A program made the position numbers and the translations under genes. This document shows positions 1 through 11,855 of a stretch of 64,000 nt of DNA, in pieces. The DNA comes from Gnetum montanum (taxonomy: Eukaryota > Streptophyta > Gnetopsida > Gnetales > Gnetaceae). Position 1 is the stretch's first letter. The number at the start of each line of letters is the position of its first letter. A model generated the notes under the pieces. It saw nothing but the letters and a program-made list of their open reading frames with translations. It did no database searches and was not told the DNA's origin. The stretch is from positions 424,393 to 488,392 of the forward strand of contig MNCI01010845.1 of assembly GCA_015680685.1 (NCBI GenBank), read 5' to 3'.

Positions 1-1033
1 GGGGGCCGCAGACGTCCCTTACGGGCCATGGTGACCCAGTTGCCCTCCTCGAAGAGCTGGTGGGCAGGATTGATCGAGCGGGCCTTGTGAGAGCGACAGT
101 CTGCCTCAAGGTGGCCCAACTTACCACAACAACCGCACCCCCCGGCTTGGCCGTGCAGGGGGGCGGGCTGCGCATGGACAAGTCCCCATCGTCCAGGTTT
201 TCGTAGGTAACTTGAAGGGATTCCTCGCCCCCCGAAAGCTCCAAAACAACCTCCCGGACCAGGTCGTTCGCGGCCAGGCTGCGCTAGACACAGAAGCGGG
301 CATATCCCAACCTGTCCAGCGACCGCGTGACCCTGTCAAAGACTATGAACTCGCCGAAATGTCCCGCCACCTCCCGCAGAAACTCAAGGCCCCATAATTC
401 CCACGGGATACCGGCCACCCGGATCCAAATGGGGGCGCAGGCGAACAAATCGGGCTCTCTGTGGCCCCCAGGACGCCAGGGGATCAGTGCGAGACCCCGA
501 GCCCCATAGAACCAAGGTCCACCGAGAAGGACGGAGTTGCGGGCCTGCAGGGAGGGGAGGACGAAGAGAAGCAGGTCCTCTGAGAGGCTCCGGACGGTCA
601 CGCCCTCCAGCTTCCACTACTCCCTGACCCAGCACCGAATCAGGTCTAAACGAGGGCGGATCCCCTGGAGACGAACTGACCGATGAGGCTCCGTTCCATG
701 GTGCGCACACCGTCTATGGGGGGGGGTACGGATGCGAAGGCGCAAGGTGTGGTTGGAATGGGAGTGGGCCTCGATGGCCCCACGCGGAGCAGTGGGCGCC
801 GGGAAAACCGCGGCCGCGCCAGCACCCGACCCCTGAGACCCCACATCCGAAGCCGTGGGGGTCCCGGCGCCACCCGTCGTGGCCGCCTGAGTCGCGGTCG
901 TGGTTGCGGCCGCCACAGGCCCTACCGTGCCAGCAGCCGCCATAGTCGTGGCCGTCGTGGCTACCGTAGCCGTCGTGGCCATCGCGGCCGTCGTTGCCGT
1001 TGCTGTCGGTGCTGTCGCGGTCATGGCCGCCAT
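1..1033 (-). pseudogene. LINE-type ORF1 / DUF4283 protein remnant (runs off left edge)
   Basis: Read right to left. An Ala/Thr-rich low-complexity N-terminus (about 1033-800) leads, across an in-frame TAG at 617-619, into a region matching the plant DUF4283 pattern: a GGPWFYGARGLALIPWRP stretch near 520-470 and IWIRVAGIPWELW near 430-390. That frame ends at a TAG near 290. A zinc knuckle of CX2CX4HX4C form (CGCCGKLGHLEADC) lies near 140-95 in a shifted frame. DUF4283 followed by a CCHC knuckle is typical of ORF1 of plant L1-like LINEs, which binds RNA; ORF2 would lie outside the window. Much higher GC than everything to the right. One stop and one frameshift make it a pseudogene. A host DUF4283 gene is the alternative. 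Confidence 0.7.
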
Positions 1034-1085
1034 TGTTGCTGCCGGTGCCGTTGCTGCTGCTGGCGTTGCTACTGCTCGTTGTTAA
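895..1085. repeat. GC-rich trinucleotide-like low-complexity tract
   Basis: Irregular runs of GTCGTGGCC/GCCGTTGCT-type triplets. On the minus strand they encode the Ala/Thr-rich start of the ORF1-like protein. They stop abruptly near 1085, where AT-rich sequence begins, so the LINE-like piece probably ends here. Confidence 0.6.
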
Positions 1086-1159
1086 AACGATTATGTATGC
1101 AATCTATGTATCATGTGGGGACATTACACTCAACATTGTATGTGTTGGCGGGCATCATT

Positions 1160-1783
1160 TATAGGGGTTGTAGGATCGAAGAACAAGTTTATGTTTTGAA
1201 GAGATTTTGGTATGTCATGATAATTGTGAAAGTTAAAAGGATTTCTTACTAAGGGAGCCGGGGGTTGATGGGCTTCCATCTTAGTCCGAGGTTTCTTAGG
1301 AATTGTTTTCTCAAAGTAAATTGATGAGTAGCTAGTTAACTAGGGGTAGGAGTATGAGTTCTTTGTTGAAATACTCCGTAAGAAAAGTCACTCATAAAAT
1401 GAAAAATAACAGAAAATGTAAAATGCTAATAAACTGTGAAAATTAAAGAAAATGGAAAAAACATTTCAATGCTATATTTTTTATTTTTTAAAATTTTTAA
1501 AAGTAAAATTGAAATTGTAAAATTTTAGAAAAGTAAATTAAAAGTAAAATAATTTAAATCACCTCAATTAAATTTTAGCAAGACAAATTAAAAAGGATTG
1601 CTAAAATATAAATTAGATATTTGAAAATGAAACTAAAATAGAGCAATAAAACTGAAAATAGGGAGGCAAAAATTAAATAGACGGTAATAAAAAAATATGA
1701 TAATTTTTTTTAAAAGAAAAAGAAACATAAAAGGAAAATAAAGAAAAGGTTGAAAAACTGCCCTCCTTCTAGCGCCAAAAAGC
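1160..1783 (-). mobile_element. TE-B: gypsy-type untranslated leader fragment
   Basis: About 250 bases from 1170 match 9205-9440 of TE-C (shared runs such as GGGATCGAAGAACAA and CTTTGTTGA), and both then continue as A-rich sequence up to a primer binding site. Read on the minus strand this is the start of the internal region just after the 5' LTR. Gag and pol are missing: the match fades near 1150, next to the LINE-like piece. Confidence 0.65.
1761..1777 (-). other. TE-B primer binding site
   Basis: On the minus strand this reads TGGCGCTAGAAGGAGGG, six nucleotides from the LTR edge at 1784. The same sequence type and spacer occur in TE-C, TE-D and TE-J. It starts with TGG, as expected of a site pairing with the CCA end of a tRNA; I cannot name the tRNA. 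Confidence 0.75.
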
Positions 1784-2729
1784 TGTTGATGTGTAAATTT
1801 TGGACACGCCGCCAACACCTGTGAAAACTCGTTTTAGGAGACAATCGCCTAGGGCGCTTCTTGTATGGGTACGGAAACCTAGGAATAGTCTTAACTGGAA
1901 AGGGGTATGTGACAAAACAATAATAACAATATTTTAAACAAAATATTAAAAACTTAAATTTGATTTTAAGAGCATTCTGTTATGTTTCGAAAAACATATA
2001 AAAATCAAAATTAAACACTTGTGTAGTTTTGAGTAAAATAAATAACACAAAATAAAAATTCAAATTAAAAATAAAAATTTATCTGGTGCTCTAAGCAGAA
2101 GGAAAATTTAGCCACTGGTCTTCCCGGTGTCGGCTTGGTCTGTACCATGTGGGCAGAAAAGAAAACAGGAAAAAAAATGTGTTTGTTTCGTGCACGAGAG
2201 ACTTGCGCCTCTTGAACAGAAAAATCCTGCAAGAGACTTGCGGCTCTTGAACAACAACAAAAAATGCTCGCTGTTTAAACAGAAAATCCTCTCCGATGGT
2301 GAACTGAAAATCCCCTCGTTGTCAGAGAATAGGCGCAAGCATTGGCTACCGGCTCCCCCCCTTGCTCCCTCTAAACTCTAGCTTCCTCCCTCTTTATAGT
2401 GGCCCTGTAGGAGAAAACCCTAACCCTAAATTTCCAGCCACCTTTGCTGTGAATTATTTTTGCCTTTTTCCTCATATCGCTGCAAAAGAAAAAAAACAGG
2501 ATAATCATCATGGGTCATAAGTCATGGGTGGATGCTTGATCAACATTTTAAAATCTATTTTTTTTATGGGCCAACGAAGCCCACCAGCACATGGACAGTG
2601 GCCATGTGCAAGCTCATGGTACTCTATTTTTAATTTTTTAATTTTATATTTTTATTTTTTATTTTTTATTTTTATAAAACTTGTTCAAACAAGGCCCTAT
2701 GCCTAGCATGGGTGAGGTTGGCCTCAATA
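1784..2729 (-). mobile_element. TE-B 5' LTR
   Basis: The edge beside the primer site (TGTTGATGTG...) and the far edge (GCCTAGCATGGGTGAGGTTGGCCTCAATA) match the two edges of the TE-C LTRs. The far end has decayed from ...ATCAACA to ...CTCAATA. At 946 bp it is shorter than the 1767-bp TE-C 3' LTR, and its middle is different. A minus-strand CTATAAAG box lies at about 2392-2399. With no second LTR visible, this is a truncated or recombined copy. Confidence 0.65.
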
Positions 2730-3457
2730 GACATAATTAACAAGTTAAACTATAAGAATTAATGATCACGGATGTTATCATCGTAATGTTGTATAATCTT
2801 ATGCACCCTCAATGCAATGCAACATTCTAGAATAGATACCTACTTGAAAGCTTTGTTGATAAATGACCAAAGAGAAGAAGATGGGTGATCAACAGCAATA
2901 CGAGGAAATTCATCATAATGAGTGACTAGCTGGCAACTACAACTGCAATGGGGAAGGCAAGTAAAAGTTCGTTGTAAAGCAACCTCAAACTTATATGCGT
3001 GATTATGCATAGAGTGGCTAACTACTCACGTTAGTTATTTATTATTTATTCTGGATTGTACCAATGTTGCGGGTTCAGTGGTAAGATGGTCAAGCTTTAA
3101 TTTCGTCCTCTTCACAGGCACAATACATACATACGATCATAAAAGTATGCAGTGCGGTTCAATATATAGGTCGTGACTTACTGTGCATGGTGCTCTTGGT
3201 CAGTGGAAAATTGGTAGAAAACTCGGTAACGACATAATTTAATGTTTGAGAATAAAGTCTAATTAAGGCATGTTTGATTACATTTGAGTTTTCGATGCTT
3301 CTTGAGGATAAAAGAGTGGGATTTGACTCTTTTTGAATTTTCCCACTTGTATTCACCATTTTTTTCCTTAATAAAATCATTTTCGAAGTAGAAACACAAA
3401 CAGCCAGCTTAGGAGCAAGACACCAGAGGTGTATTACTATGCATGTTCAAAGAGTAT
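2730..3457. other. No gene recognised
   Basis: AT-rich sequence between TE-B and TE-C with only short chance ORFs and no similarity I can see to the neighbouring elements. It is the left flank of the TE-C insertion. Confidence 0.5.
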
Positions 3458-3462
3458 AAATG
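3458..3462. repeat. Target site duplication of TE-C, left copy (AAATG)
   Basis: AAATG directly precedes the LTR edge TGTTGATG. The same five bases follow the other edge (...ATCAACA) at 23468-23472. This fixes the ends of TE-C 20 kb apart and shows that everything between belongs to TE-C or was inserted into it. Confidence 0.85.
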
Positions 3463-5229
3463 TGTTGATGTGTTAATTTTGGATACACCAACATTTAGAA
3501 AAAAAACTCGGGAAAAATCTAAACTAGAGAGAGCTATGTCATGTTTCAAAAAGTAAATGAAACTAAAAATTTGGGAGAATTTAAATTCAGCAATTATCTT
3601 GAATTTTCATGAAAATATAGTAACTAGTAAATTTTAAACCTTTTCCTTGTCTCCCATTGCTACTGTGGGTCAATTCATTACTACTGGTGGTGCCCGTTGC
3701 CAGGCAAGAAAATCCCGACCACTGCCAAAACATGTGCTTGTGCCATTGTAACCTCACTCCATCCCACGTCTACTATCTAATGCCACTGGAGGAAGGAGAG
3801 AAAAAGAGACCCTACCATTCCTCTTGCCATGTGTTTGATATAGCAGAGGAAGAGTGACCGTCATTCCACCTATGATGGGCACTGCTATGGTAGAGAGAGT
3901 GTGTGTGTGATCAACCACATTGTGACAACACGTTACCATAGTTTCCTACAATGTCATGCACACGTTAGTTTGGGTGTGTCTACCACTATAGTTTGTGCCT
4001 CTATTTGCCATTGTCTGCCACATGTGTAGGCACCGAAAGAGAGAGATATCCCACACCATTCAATGCGCCACTTGCCATCATTACGCATCATGCACCGCTA
4101 GCTGCAACTCACCGCAACTTCAACTCTTGCTACAGCGGCTAATTGTTGTTAGCACCATTGACCATTGCTTATGTGTGCATCTCCTATATGCACACTATCT
4201 GTCACACGTGTAGCCATCATCAGGAGAGAGAGACCTAGAACCCCTATGCTAACTACTACCAGAACATGCCATGTGCATAGCTATCGAAGGGAGAAAGGAC
4301 CCCAGATCTATCCTTGCTCTAGAGAGAGGAGGGGCTCCCATTTCTACCTACAACCACAATTGCCACTGCCACATGCTCTGCCAAAGAGAGGGGGGTTTTT
4401 GGATCCCCCTTTTTGTTGGTTATGGTCACCTTTTATAGTTATTGTTGCATCGATTACACCACTCTCTTGCTACATCTACCACTTTCTACTACAATTATGT
4501 CTGCAGCTATCCAAGAAGGCTACACAATGATCCATGCATTCTTTTTCTTTCTAGCCGACCGCTTCATCTCTTATAAGCTACTCCCACCAGTGCCATGAAT
4601 GTCCACATCTACCACTTGTTGACATCCACCGTTAACATTAGTGGGTACTACAACATTGGTTATGCCACTTTCCTACCCACATTCCATGTTCACTTGTGAC
4701 CGTTACCACGTCAAACACCTCCATTTGCACATTATGTCCACCTCCTAGGCCATTACATCAACCACTTGCACAACCACCACCACCATTGATTACATGCATT
4801 ACCCATGTAATGTCCCACGAAACACCCACAACCCGCATTATCCACATAAGCATTTAAAATATCAAGGTAACATCCTGCATAGACCATACAAAAAAGGAGT
4901 AGATGACGATCATTCTTATTATTATTTATTTTTTATGGGTGGTTGGGGTAACCTCTAGGTTTACATTGGGAAATCCAAAATGTCATAGTGTGTGACTCAT
5001 AGGCAAATCATGTTTTAATAATAATAACAAAATTTATTTTTGATTGCTAACAACTTTCTCAAAAATTTCTATAGGTGCGTTTCAATTTGCTTTTATTTCC
5101 ATTTTCATTTTTCAATTTAATTCCTTTTCAAGTAAACATCTCTTATCTTACAAAGTTTACATTTTAGAACACACAATGTTATTGTTGACCATGGCCCCAT
5201 GCCTAGCATGGGTGATGTTGGCATCAACA
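3463..5229 (-). mobile_element. TE-C 3' LTR (1767 bp)
   Basis: Both edges match the split 5' LTR. The middle (about 3640-4640) is absent from the 5' copy. This extra part is rich in CCAC/GCCACC words on the plus strand and blends into similar sequence shared by both LTRs, so a deletion in the 5' copy is likelier than an insertion here. Small plus-strand ORFs in it (e.g. near 4165-4530) look like chance readings of that composition. Confidence 0.8.
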
Positions 5230-5247
5230 CTTAGCCCCCAAACTTTT
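5230..5247 (-). other. TE-C polypurine tract
   Basis: On the minus strand it reads AAAAGTTTGGGGGCTAAG directly before the 3' LTR edge TGTTGATG. This is the expected place for the plus-strand primer of reverse transcription. Confidence 0.7.
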
Positions 5248-5495
5248 AATTGTATGCAAGTGCAAGGATAGCAAAAAAACCATAGAAATTTTAAATGGGG
5301 ATGCAACAGATAGATGATCAAAAACATCACAAAACAGATAAATTGAAACTTGAAAGTAAACTATATTGATATAAACATGACTAAAATAGTTATATCATTA
5401 AGAGAGAACTAGATGTGGGCCACCCTTACCACACCATCTTATTTAATTAAGACCAAAATATCTACTATTTATAAATCATAACTTTAACTAGATAG

Positions 5496-5526
<31 letters not shown>

Positions 5527-6840
5527 AGTAGGATCTCATTCCCAATCTTCTCACAAGGTAAAAGTAAAAAAGTATGTGAACTAATTTGAGCACAAGACTT
5601 ATACTAAACTTCATGAAGAGGAAATGTTTTTTTTAGATCATAGCTAGCCACAACTTTTGGATTTTTCCTTGGGACATTTTTTTTTATTTTGGGAAAATAG
5701 GTTTAAAAGGGGAAATGGAGGTTGGGGTGAGGATTGCTACTAGACCCCATCACACTCAAGAACTTATTACACTACCAATGAACATGGTCCTCATTCTTTT
5801 TTCTTCTTCTTTTTTAAGGAAACTTTGCTTATGGTGTACTTCATTCTTAAGGTAGGAATTCCAACACGAGTCTAGTCGATTAGCTACATTGCCAAAGAAT
5901 AGGATCCTTTCGAAAATTTTCCCATGGTGCAATTCAACCCTCATGTATGTGCCTTTTAATTACTATCTAAATGCCATCATAATAGGTCTACTAGGAGATT
6001 AAGGGTTCTCAAGTGAAGATGAACACACTTTACCCTATTGATTATAGGGTAGCCATGGATCATCACACTTGAGGGTTGGAGCTTATGAGAGGGAAGATAG
6101 CATTTTTCAAGGTCACCTAGTGATTGTGGCTAACCATTCTCCAACTTCACATATCCTACATCCACATGATCGTGATTATAACATGATAAATTAGCATAAA
6201 TCGTATCCTCCATAATCCAACATGACAAGTAAAACTGAAACCTTGAAAAAGGTTGGGAAGAATCGTAGCATTATTGAAATATGTAATATAAAGGAGATTT
6301 TATGCAATAGTAATAGGATATATCATATAAAGCATTATACTTACATTATTTTCCAATGGTGTTATGATGATCCAATGCCTCGTAACTCAAACAATCATAA
6401 TGATTATTAAAATCATACGAAAAGTGCAAATCAAACCAAAACCAATATGCTAAGAAAGAAATGATGGAAATGCAAAGAAAATATGCAAATGCAACTATAT
6501 ACAAATGAAATTCATAGTGAAGAGAAAGAAAATATGCAACTAAGGATCTATCAAGTGTCCATGTGGGGCACTTGAGTAGGAATGCTTTGGATGAAATGCA
6601 TTAAAATTTCTAGGGAACTTATATCCCTACAAATCAGCAATTTTGTAAACATTGGAGCTAATGACATTGGTAACTTGGAATGGGCTTAATCACATATGAG
6701 AAAACTTACTTTGAGGATCTATTTAACTAGATTCTTTATCTCTATTAAGGACTGTATCTTCTATTTCAAGGACTTTACCTACATATCTCTTGTCAAACCA
6801 CCTTTTAACAAGTTGTCAATGATCAAGATTACAAAAATTG
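5248..6840. other. TE-C 3' internal remnant, no recognisable gene
   Basis: Lies between the RT fragment and the polypurine tract, where RNase H and integrase should be. I find no integrase or RNase H motif on either strand. It contains a TA dinucleotide run at 5501-5526. It is probably sequence left after a large deletion, or unrelated filler. Confidence 0.5.
5501..5526. repeat. (TA)n microsatellite
   Basis: Thirteen uninterrupted TA units, extended by near-matches on both sides. Confidence 0.9.
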
Positions 6841-9190
6841 ATACATGATCGTAATTTGCTTGTTTTTTTTTCTATTAGGAACTAAATTTGATGTCCAACT
6901 TGGATATTTCATAAGATGAATAATTTTAGACTCTAAAAGTTCATCAAGTTCTTCTTCCATCTAAGTTTCAATCTTAGGTCTCATAAGTCTAAATTTTTGT
7001 AAGTCATTGAATACAGCTTCTCTAGGAACATGTTCAATGGTTATGTCATCAAAATTTGGCACACCTTCTAATGTTTTAAGGGATAGGATCTCATTTATAT
7101 CTTTGTCCTCCCCTAAAGATGGCGGGTTATCAAGAAGAAATCCCTTTCCATCTTGTTGATGATAAGGCAAGGTATCTTCGTAGATTTCTTCACCTTCTCT
7201 AGAAGTTTGATAGGGTTGGGTGAAATTTGTATGACAAAAAGGATTTATTTTTGTAATTTCACTCACATGGTCATTTATAACATGTTCATCATGTTGAACC
7301 TCAATAACTCCAATATAAAGATTAGTGTTTTGATTTTCTAAAGATTTATTTTGCTGATTAAAGGTTGTCTCTTGGTATGATCATATATTCAGATTTTCCT
7401 TTGATAGGAATTAATAGTTCTAAGAAATTTGACCTAAAGGAGCCCTCAAACTTGGCTCCAAAAATCCTAGATAAGAGAACATCATAAGTAGATGACATAT
7501 CAACTACTAAAATATCCATATAACATGTAAACATAAGCTATTATTTAATTTGTACTTTCACTCCTTTTAATGACCCTAGTACTAGTACATTAGACCCATC
7601 AAGTTGTATCATACTTCTTGTTTTTGGTAGCATCTGTGCTTCTAAGGTTTTACATATCTCAATTGGCATGACACTAACAGTTGCTCCTGAATCCATCAAA
7701 CAATTATGAACATTCTTTCCTAAAATAATGGCGGTTTCTCTTTCTTGCTCATCATGAAATTGTTTGTATTTTGTATTGATAATGCATTCGGACTTTCTAT
7801 GAAGTGAACTTTCCTTTCAGGGGTTGGGAATTTTTCTTTATTAGTTTCAAGTGTATAAGCTATCTTTTGAATCGCATCTTTCATTTCATTAAAATGTAAA
7901 AGGTCATATATTAAAATGTTGGCTTTAATTTTCTTCAAATCCTCAACTAGATCATAAGTCTTATGTTCTTCTTTGGCTTCTTGTTGAGGTGGAGTTCTTC
8001 TATGTATAGAAGGAGGGTTTGGTCATTGTGGGGCATTTACTTGGGATGGTCCAGTTTAATTACTAGTGTTATTTTTTCTAAGAGCTCTCCTATTTGGAAG
8101 AGTATAGGGATCATTCCTAGTTTGTTGTTGTGTGTTGTTCATAATGTCACTAAGTCTACAATAGTGAGTGTTATGTGAACTGGGATTGATTACCATAACT
8201 TATTCCAATGAGGGAACTTCTTCATTCTCTACTTTATGGGGTACGTTTAGGATGATAATTGGGGACTTCCCATTTTGTTGACCTTGGGCATTATCATCAT
8301 ATAATGCTAAAAATTGAGGACAAGTTTTCTTAGAATGTTGTCTAGTGTTATGGAGACAACAATAATCATCATTGATTGATGTACTTGGCTTTTCAAATTG
8401 TATGGAAATCTTGTTGTTGTTTCACTTCAATTCAACTACTTCATTGGAAAGCTTTTGAAGTGAAGTCAATATCTAGGTCATTTGATTTTGAGTTTGAGTT
8501 GTAGGTCCAATAGGATTGGATATCCCATTTGGGTTTATGACTAATTGAATTAAGGCTTTCGATTGTTTATCATTGAAACCAATGTTGGATGGTAGAAATG
8601 AAGAAGATGTCGAATCTTGAAAATAGCTATATGTAGGTTGAGTCATTTGAAGGGAAGTGGAAGTTGGAAACATAGTATTGGTCATTGGGAAAGTTGGTAA
8701 AGGTAAAGGACTAGATTTCATAGGGTTACTAACACTCATCATTCCAAATTGGGTTTGAATGCTATTCATGAGGGTAATTTCTTCTAACTCAATGGCTTTA
8801 GCCATTGCTCCCTGTATGTTTGTTATATTGGGATCAAATTTAATGGCATAGAAAAAGAATGGGTTGATGGTAGAGAGATAGAAGTTGAGGATACCAGCAA
8901 GTTGCAAATGCATCTCATTTGGCACATAGGCAAGTTGATGGAGGAATCTTAAGTTGTAGTCACAAACATTCTACCTAGGTATTTTTCTTAAGCTTGTGAA
9001 ATTGCTTGATGCTATGGCTAGGCTAGTGAACTTGTTGAAATAAATCAGGAATTTATTTTTAAATTCTTGCCATGAGTAAATAGAGGGATTAGGGAGCATT
9101 AAAAACCATTAGGTGGCTTTGCTTCTGAAGGTTTTCACAAATACCCTACATGCTATGTCATTTTATACAATGTTATGGATGTCCAATAAG
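6840..9190 (-). pseudogene. TE-C gag-protease-RT (5' part) remnant
   Basis: From 9190 down: a retrotransposon gag region (WFLMLPNPSIYSWQEF-like, near 9120-9080), continuing in the longest open stretch at 8925-8473. A Cys/His cluster resembling a zinc knuckle (HNTRQHSKKTCPQF) follows near 8370-8310. A pre-protease stretch (YDLVEDLKKIKANI-like) lies near 7960-7910. The protease active site DSGATVSVMP is at about 7695-7665. A Glu/Asp-rich linker (7266-6961) leads into the start of RT (HLMKYPSWTSNLVPNR, near 6930-6860), where similarity ends before the catalytic motifs. Frame changes occur between gag, the 7938-7720 stretch and the protease. Gypsy order is clear; the lineage is not, as the diagnostic RT and integrase parts are gone. 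Confidence 0.75.
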
Positions 9191-9199
9191 GTTTTGAAA

Positions 9200-10093
9200 C
9201 ATGTGTGGGATCGAAGAACAAATTTATGTTCTAAAATGATTTTGGGATATCATGATAGTTGGTGAAGTTAAGGGGGTTGCACACCAAGGGAGCTGGGGGT
9301 TGCTTGGCTACCATCTTAGTTCAAGTTCTTCTAGAGATAGAACCTAGAAAATGTGAAACTCATTGTTTTCTTAACATAAAGTGATAGGTACTTGGTTGGT
9401 TAGGGGCAGGAGTAAAATCTCTTTGTTGAGATAAAGATTCACTCATAATATGTAAAATGCTAATAAACTATAAAATTAAATAAGACATAAAAACATTTAA
9501 ATACTATAATTTTTATATTTTTATCTTTAAAAGAAAAATTTAAATTGCAATGTATATAAAATTTAAAAGAAAAGTAGTGAAATGCAAAATTTTAGAAAAC
9601 TAAATTTAAAATTGAATAATTAATGAAAACCACCTCACTAAAGTTGGGGTTCAGGTAAGGTTTGCTAGACTATAAATTTGGGAACCAAAAAACGAAACTA
9701 AAATAGAGCAATAAAACTAAAAATGGGCAACCATTAACTAGAACCAGTATAAGAAACGGGCCACTAAATGTTTGGGTAATTGAAACTAAAAAATAAAAGA
9801 TTTTAAGGACTAAAAAATTTTAAGGTAGCAGAAATTGAATAGTAACTAAAAATAAATAATTTTCACCAAGATAGAAAACTACAATAGGAAATTTAAAATT
9901 CAAATAAACTAAATAGGAAAAATAGAGATTCAAGAATTATAAAGTAGATGATTAAGAATAGAAACAAGGAAAATGAAATTTTTGAAAAATGGAAACAAAA
10001 TAGGATCAGGAAAATAACAGAAAATTGATATTTTGTGAAACAAAAATGGAAAAAAAAGGTTAAAAAATATCCCTCCTTCTAGCACCAAAAAGG
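9200..10093 (-). mobile_element. TE-C leader and primer binding site
   Basis: A-rich untranslated leader, similar to 1170-1760 of TE-B. The primer site lies at 10071-10087 (minus-strand TGGTGCTAGAAGGAGGG), six nucleotides from the LTR edge at 10094. Confidence 0.75.
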
Positions 10094-10586
10094 TGTTGAT
10101 GCATTAATTTTGGATGCACGAACACCTAGAAAAAAATGTTTTTAAAGAGACTATTACCTAGGCTACCTCTCATATGGGTACAAAAACCCAAAAATAGTCT
10201 CAACTAGAGAGGGCTATATCATGTTCCAAAAAGTAAATGAAATTCAAAAGTTGGGAGAATTGAAATTAAAAAATTATCTAGTAAAAATATAGTAACTAGT
10301 AAAATTATAATGCTAGTTACTACAACATCGGTTACGCCACTCTCCTTCCCACATCCCACGTTCACTTGCAACCATTACCACGTCATCCACCTTCATTCAC
10401 ACATTACATCCACCTCCCAAGCCATTATGTCCACCACTTGCATGACCACCACCACTATCAGTTACGTGCATTGCCCACATAACATCCTCCAAAATGCCCA
10501 CAGCCATCCCACATTGTCCTTATAAGTGTTTAAAATATGAAGGTGATATCCTACATAGACCATACAAAAAAGGAGTAGACGATGAC
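10094..10586 (-). mobile_element. TE-C 5' LTR, inner part
   Basis: Starts at TGTTGATGCATTAATTTTGG beside the primer site and matches the 3' LTR from 3463. It skips from about 10307 to sequence matching 4640 (roughly 1 kb missing) and is broken at 10586 by TE-D. The outer part resumes at 23129. The TE-C 3' LTR around 4890 shows the intact form of the insertion site. Confidence 0.85.
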
Positions 10587-11485
10587 TAAAAAACCACTAA
10601 TTTCAGCCTAACAGTATGAAATGAGAACAACTCAGAGCCTTTTGAGCTTTTGGGAGGCAAAAATTTGACTAAGGCATGGAACTCATGCTGGGCTTATCAA
10701 GCCAGGCTTGCTCACATTGGGCTTGTCAAGTCGGGCTTGCCCTCAACATGAGCAACTCCAACAACTTCAAGATTAAGTCAAAGATGGTCCAATCAGAGGG
10801 TGCAAGTCATCTTCATAGGGCCATTGTTGTCCACTTCAATTTTTAGCATCAGGAGTTCAAATTTTGGGCTAGATTGCATAAATTTTCATAGTCATGCTGA
10901 GGTCACACTCAGGTCATGTTCAGCTCACACTAGCAGCGTGAGTCCAACGTGAGTACTGATCACACCTAGCGTGAACAAACTCCAAGAGCCTCAAAACCAA
11001 GTCAAAATGGTCTAACTTCAAAGGTGTAAGTCATCCTCAAGGTCCATTGATGACTACTTCAAGTTCCAGCCTCTAAAATTCCAGAATTTAGGTCCAAAAT
11101 CGCAAAGATTTTGTTACTCATGCTGGGGTCATGCTCAGCTCACACTGGCAACGTGAGCCCAATGTGAGCTACCAAAATTGGCTCAAATCGAGGCACACCC
11201 AAGCTCATTATTTCTTTCCATTACATTGTTTACTTTATTTTTGATCTATTTTACTCTTCTTTGTTTACATTTCGTATGTCACCAGTTACGATAACCCCAG
11301 TGCAAGCCATATCTTACACTCGGGGAAGTCCTTGGTTGATTTGCGTGCAGACCATCCAAGGCACTCTACCTTCATTTTTTTCCATCTTGCCCTCACACGA
11401 AGGTAGGATCAGCTGTGTCTCTTCGGAAATATTTTAGCATTTGTTTTTCCCTTCTAGCCTCAAGCTGATGATTTGGGTCAGCATA
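10587..11485 (+). mobile_element. TE-D 5' LTR, internally deleted (899 bp)
   Basis: Matches the 3' LTR at both ends but jumps from the equivalent of about 21985 to about 22850, losing roughly 860 bp. The lost part contains the TTATAAATA box present in the 3' copy (22627-22635). The junction shows only a few bases of shared sequence (CTCA/TTCA). It contains palindromic GGCTTGTCAAG-type words. Confidence 0.85.
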
Positions 11486-11491
11486 GTAAAT

Positions 11492-11509
11492 TGGTGCTAG
11501 AAGGAGGGC
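11492..11509 (+). other. TE-D primer binding site
   Basis: TGGTGCTAGAAGGAGGGC, six nucleotides after the LTR end. Confidence 0.8.
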
Positions 11510-11855
11510 CAACTTGTTTACCATCTCGTCAAAATGTTGGTCATACTACCTTTTAAATGCTGCATAGACTAGGTGCTAAACTCAAGCTGAGCTTACTCAA
11601 GCCCACCCTAGTCTGCTCACGCTAACCCTATTTTTCTCATGCTAAATTAATCAAGCGTACAACCTTGCAAAACTCTTACATTGCAACCAGCACTTCAAAC
11701 TCTGCAACTACATCATTAGAACCCAAATAGTGTACACACACTACTTAAACAAGCCACTTCATAGACAGCCTTCCAAGTAACGTTCCCACCACCACCATCG
11801 ACCAATCATAGCGAGCTCCTCTTAGTACTTGCAACCTGCATCTTGCCTAGTACAC

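Noticed and set aside
683-1252. 189-residue Arg-rich plus-strand ORF
   Set aside because: Reverse reading of the Ala/Thr-rich low-complexity tract of the LINE-like ORF1; it runs into unrelated TE-B sequence.
4165-4530. 121-residue plus-strand ORF
   Set aside because: Inside the TE-C 3' LTR in CCAC-rich sequence; no motif.
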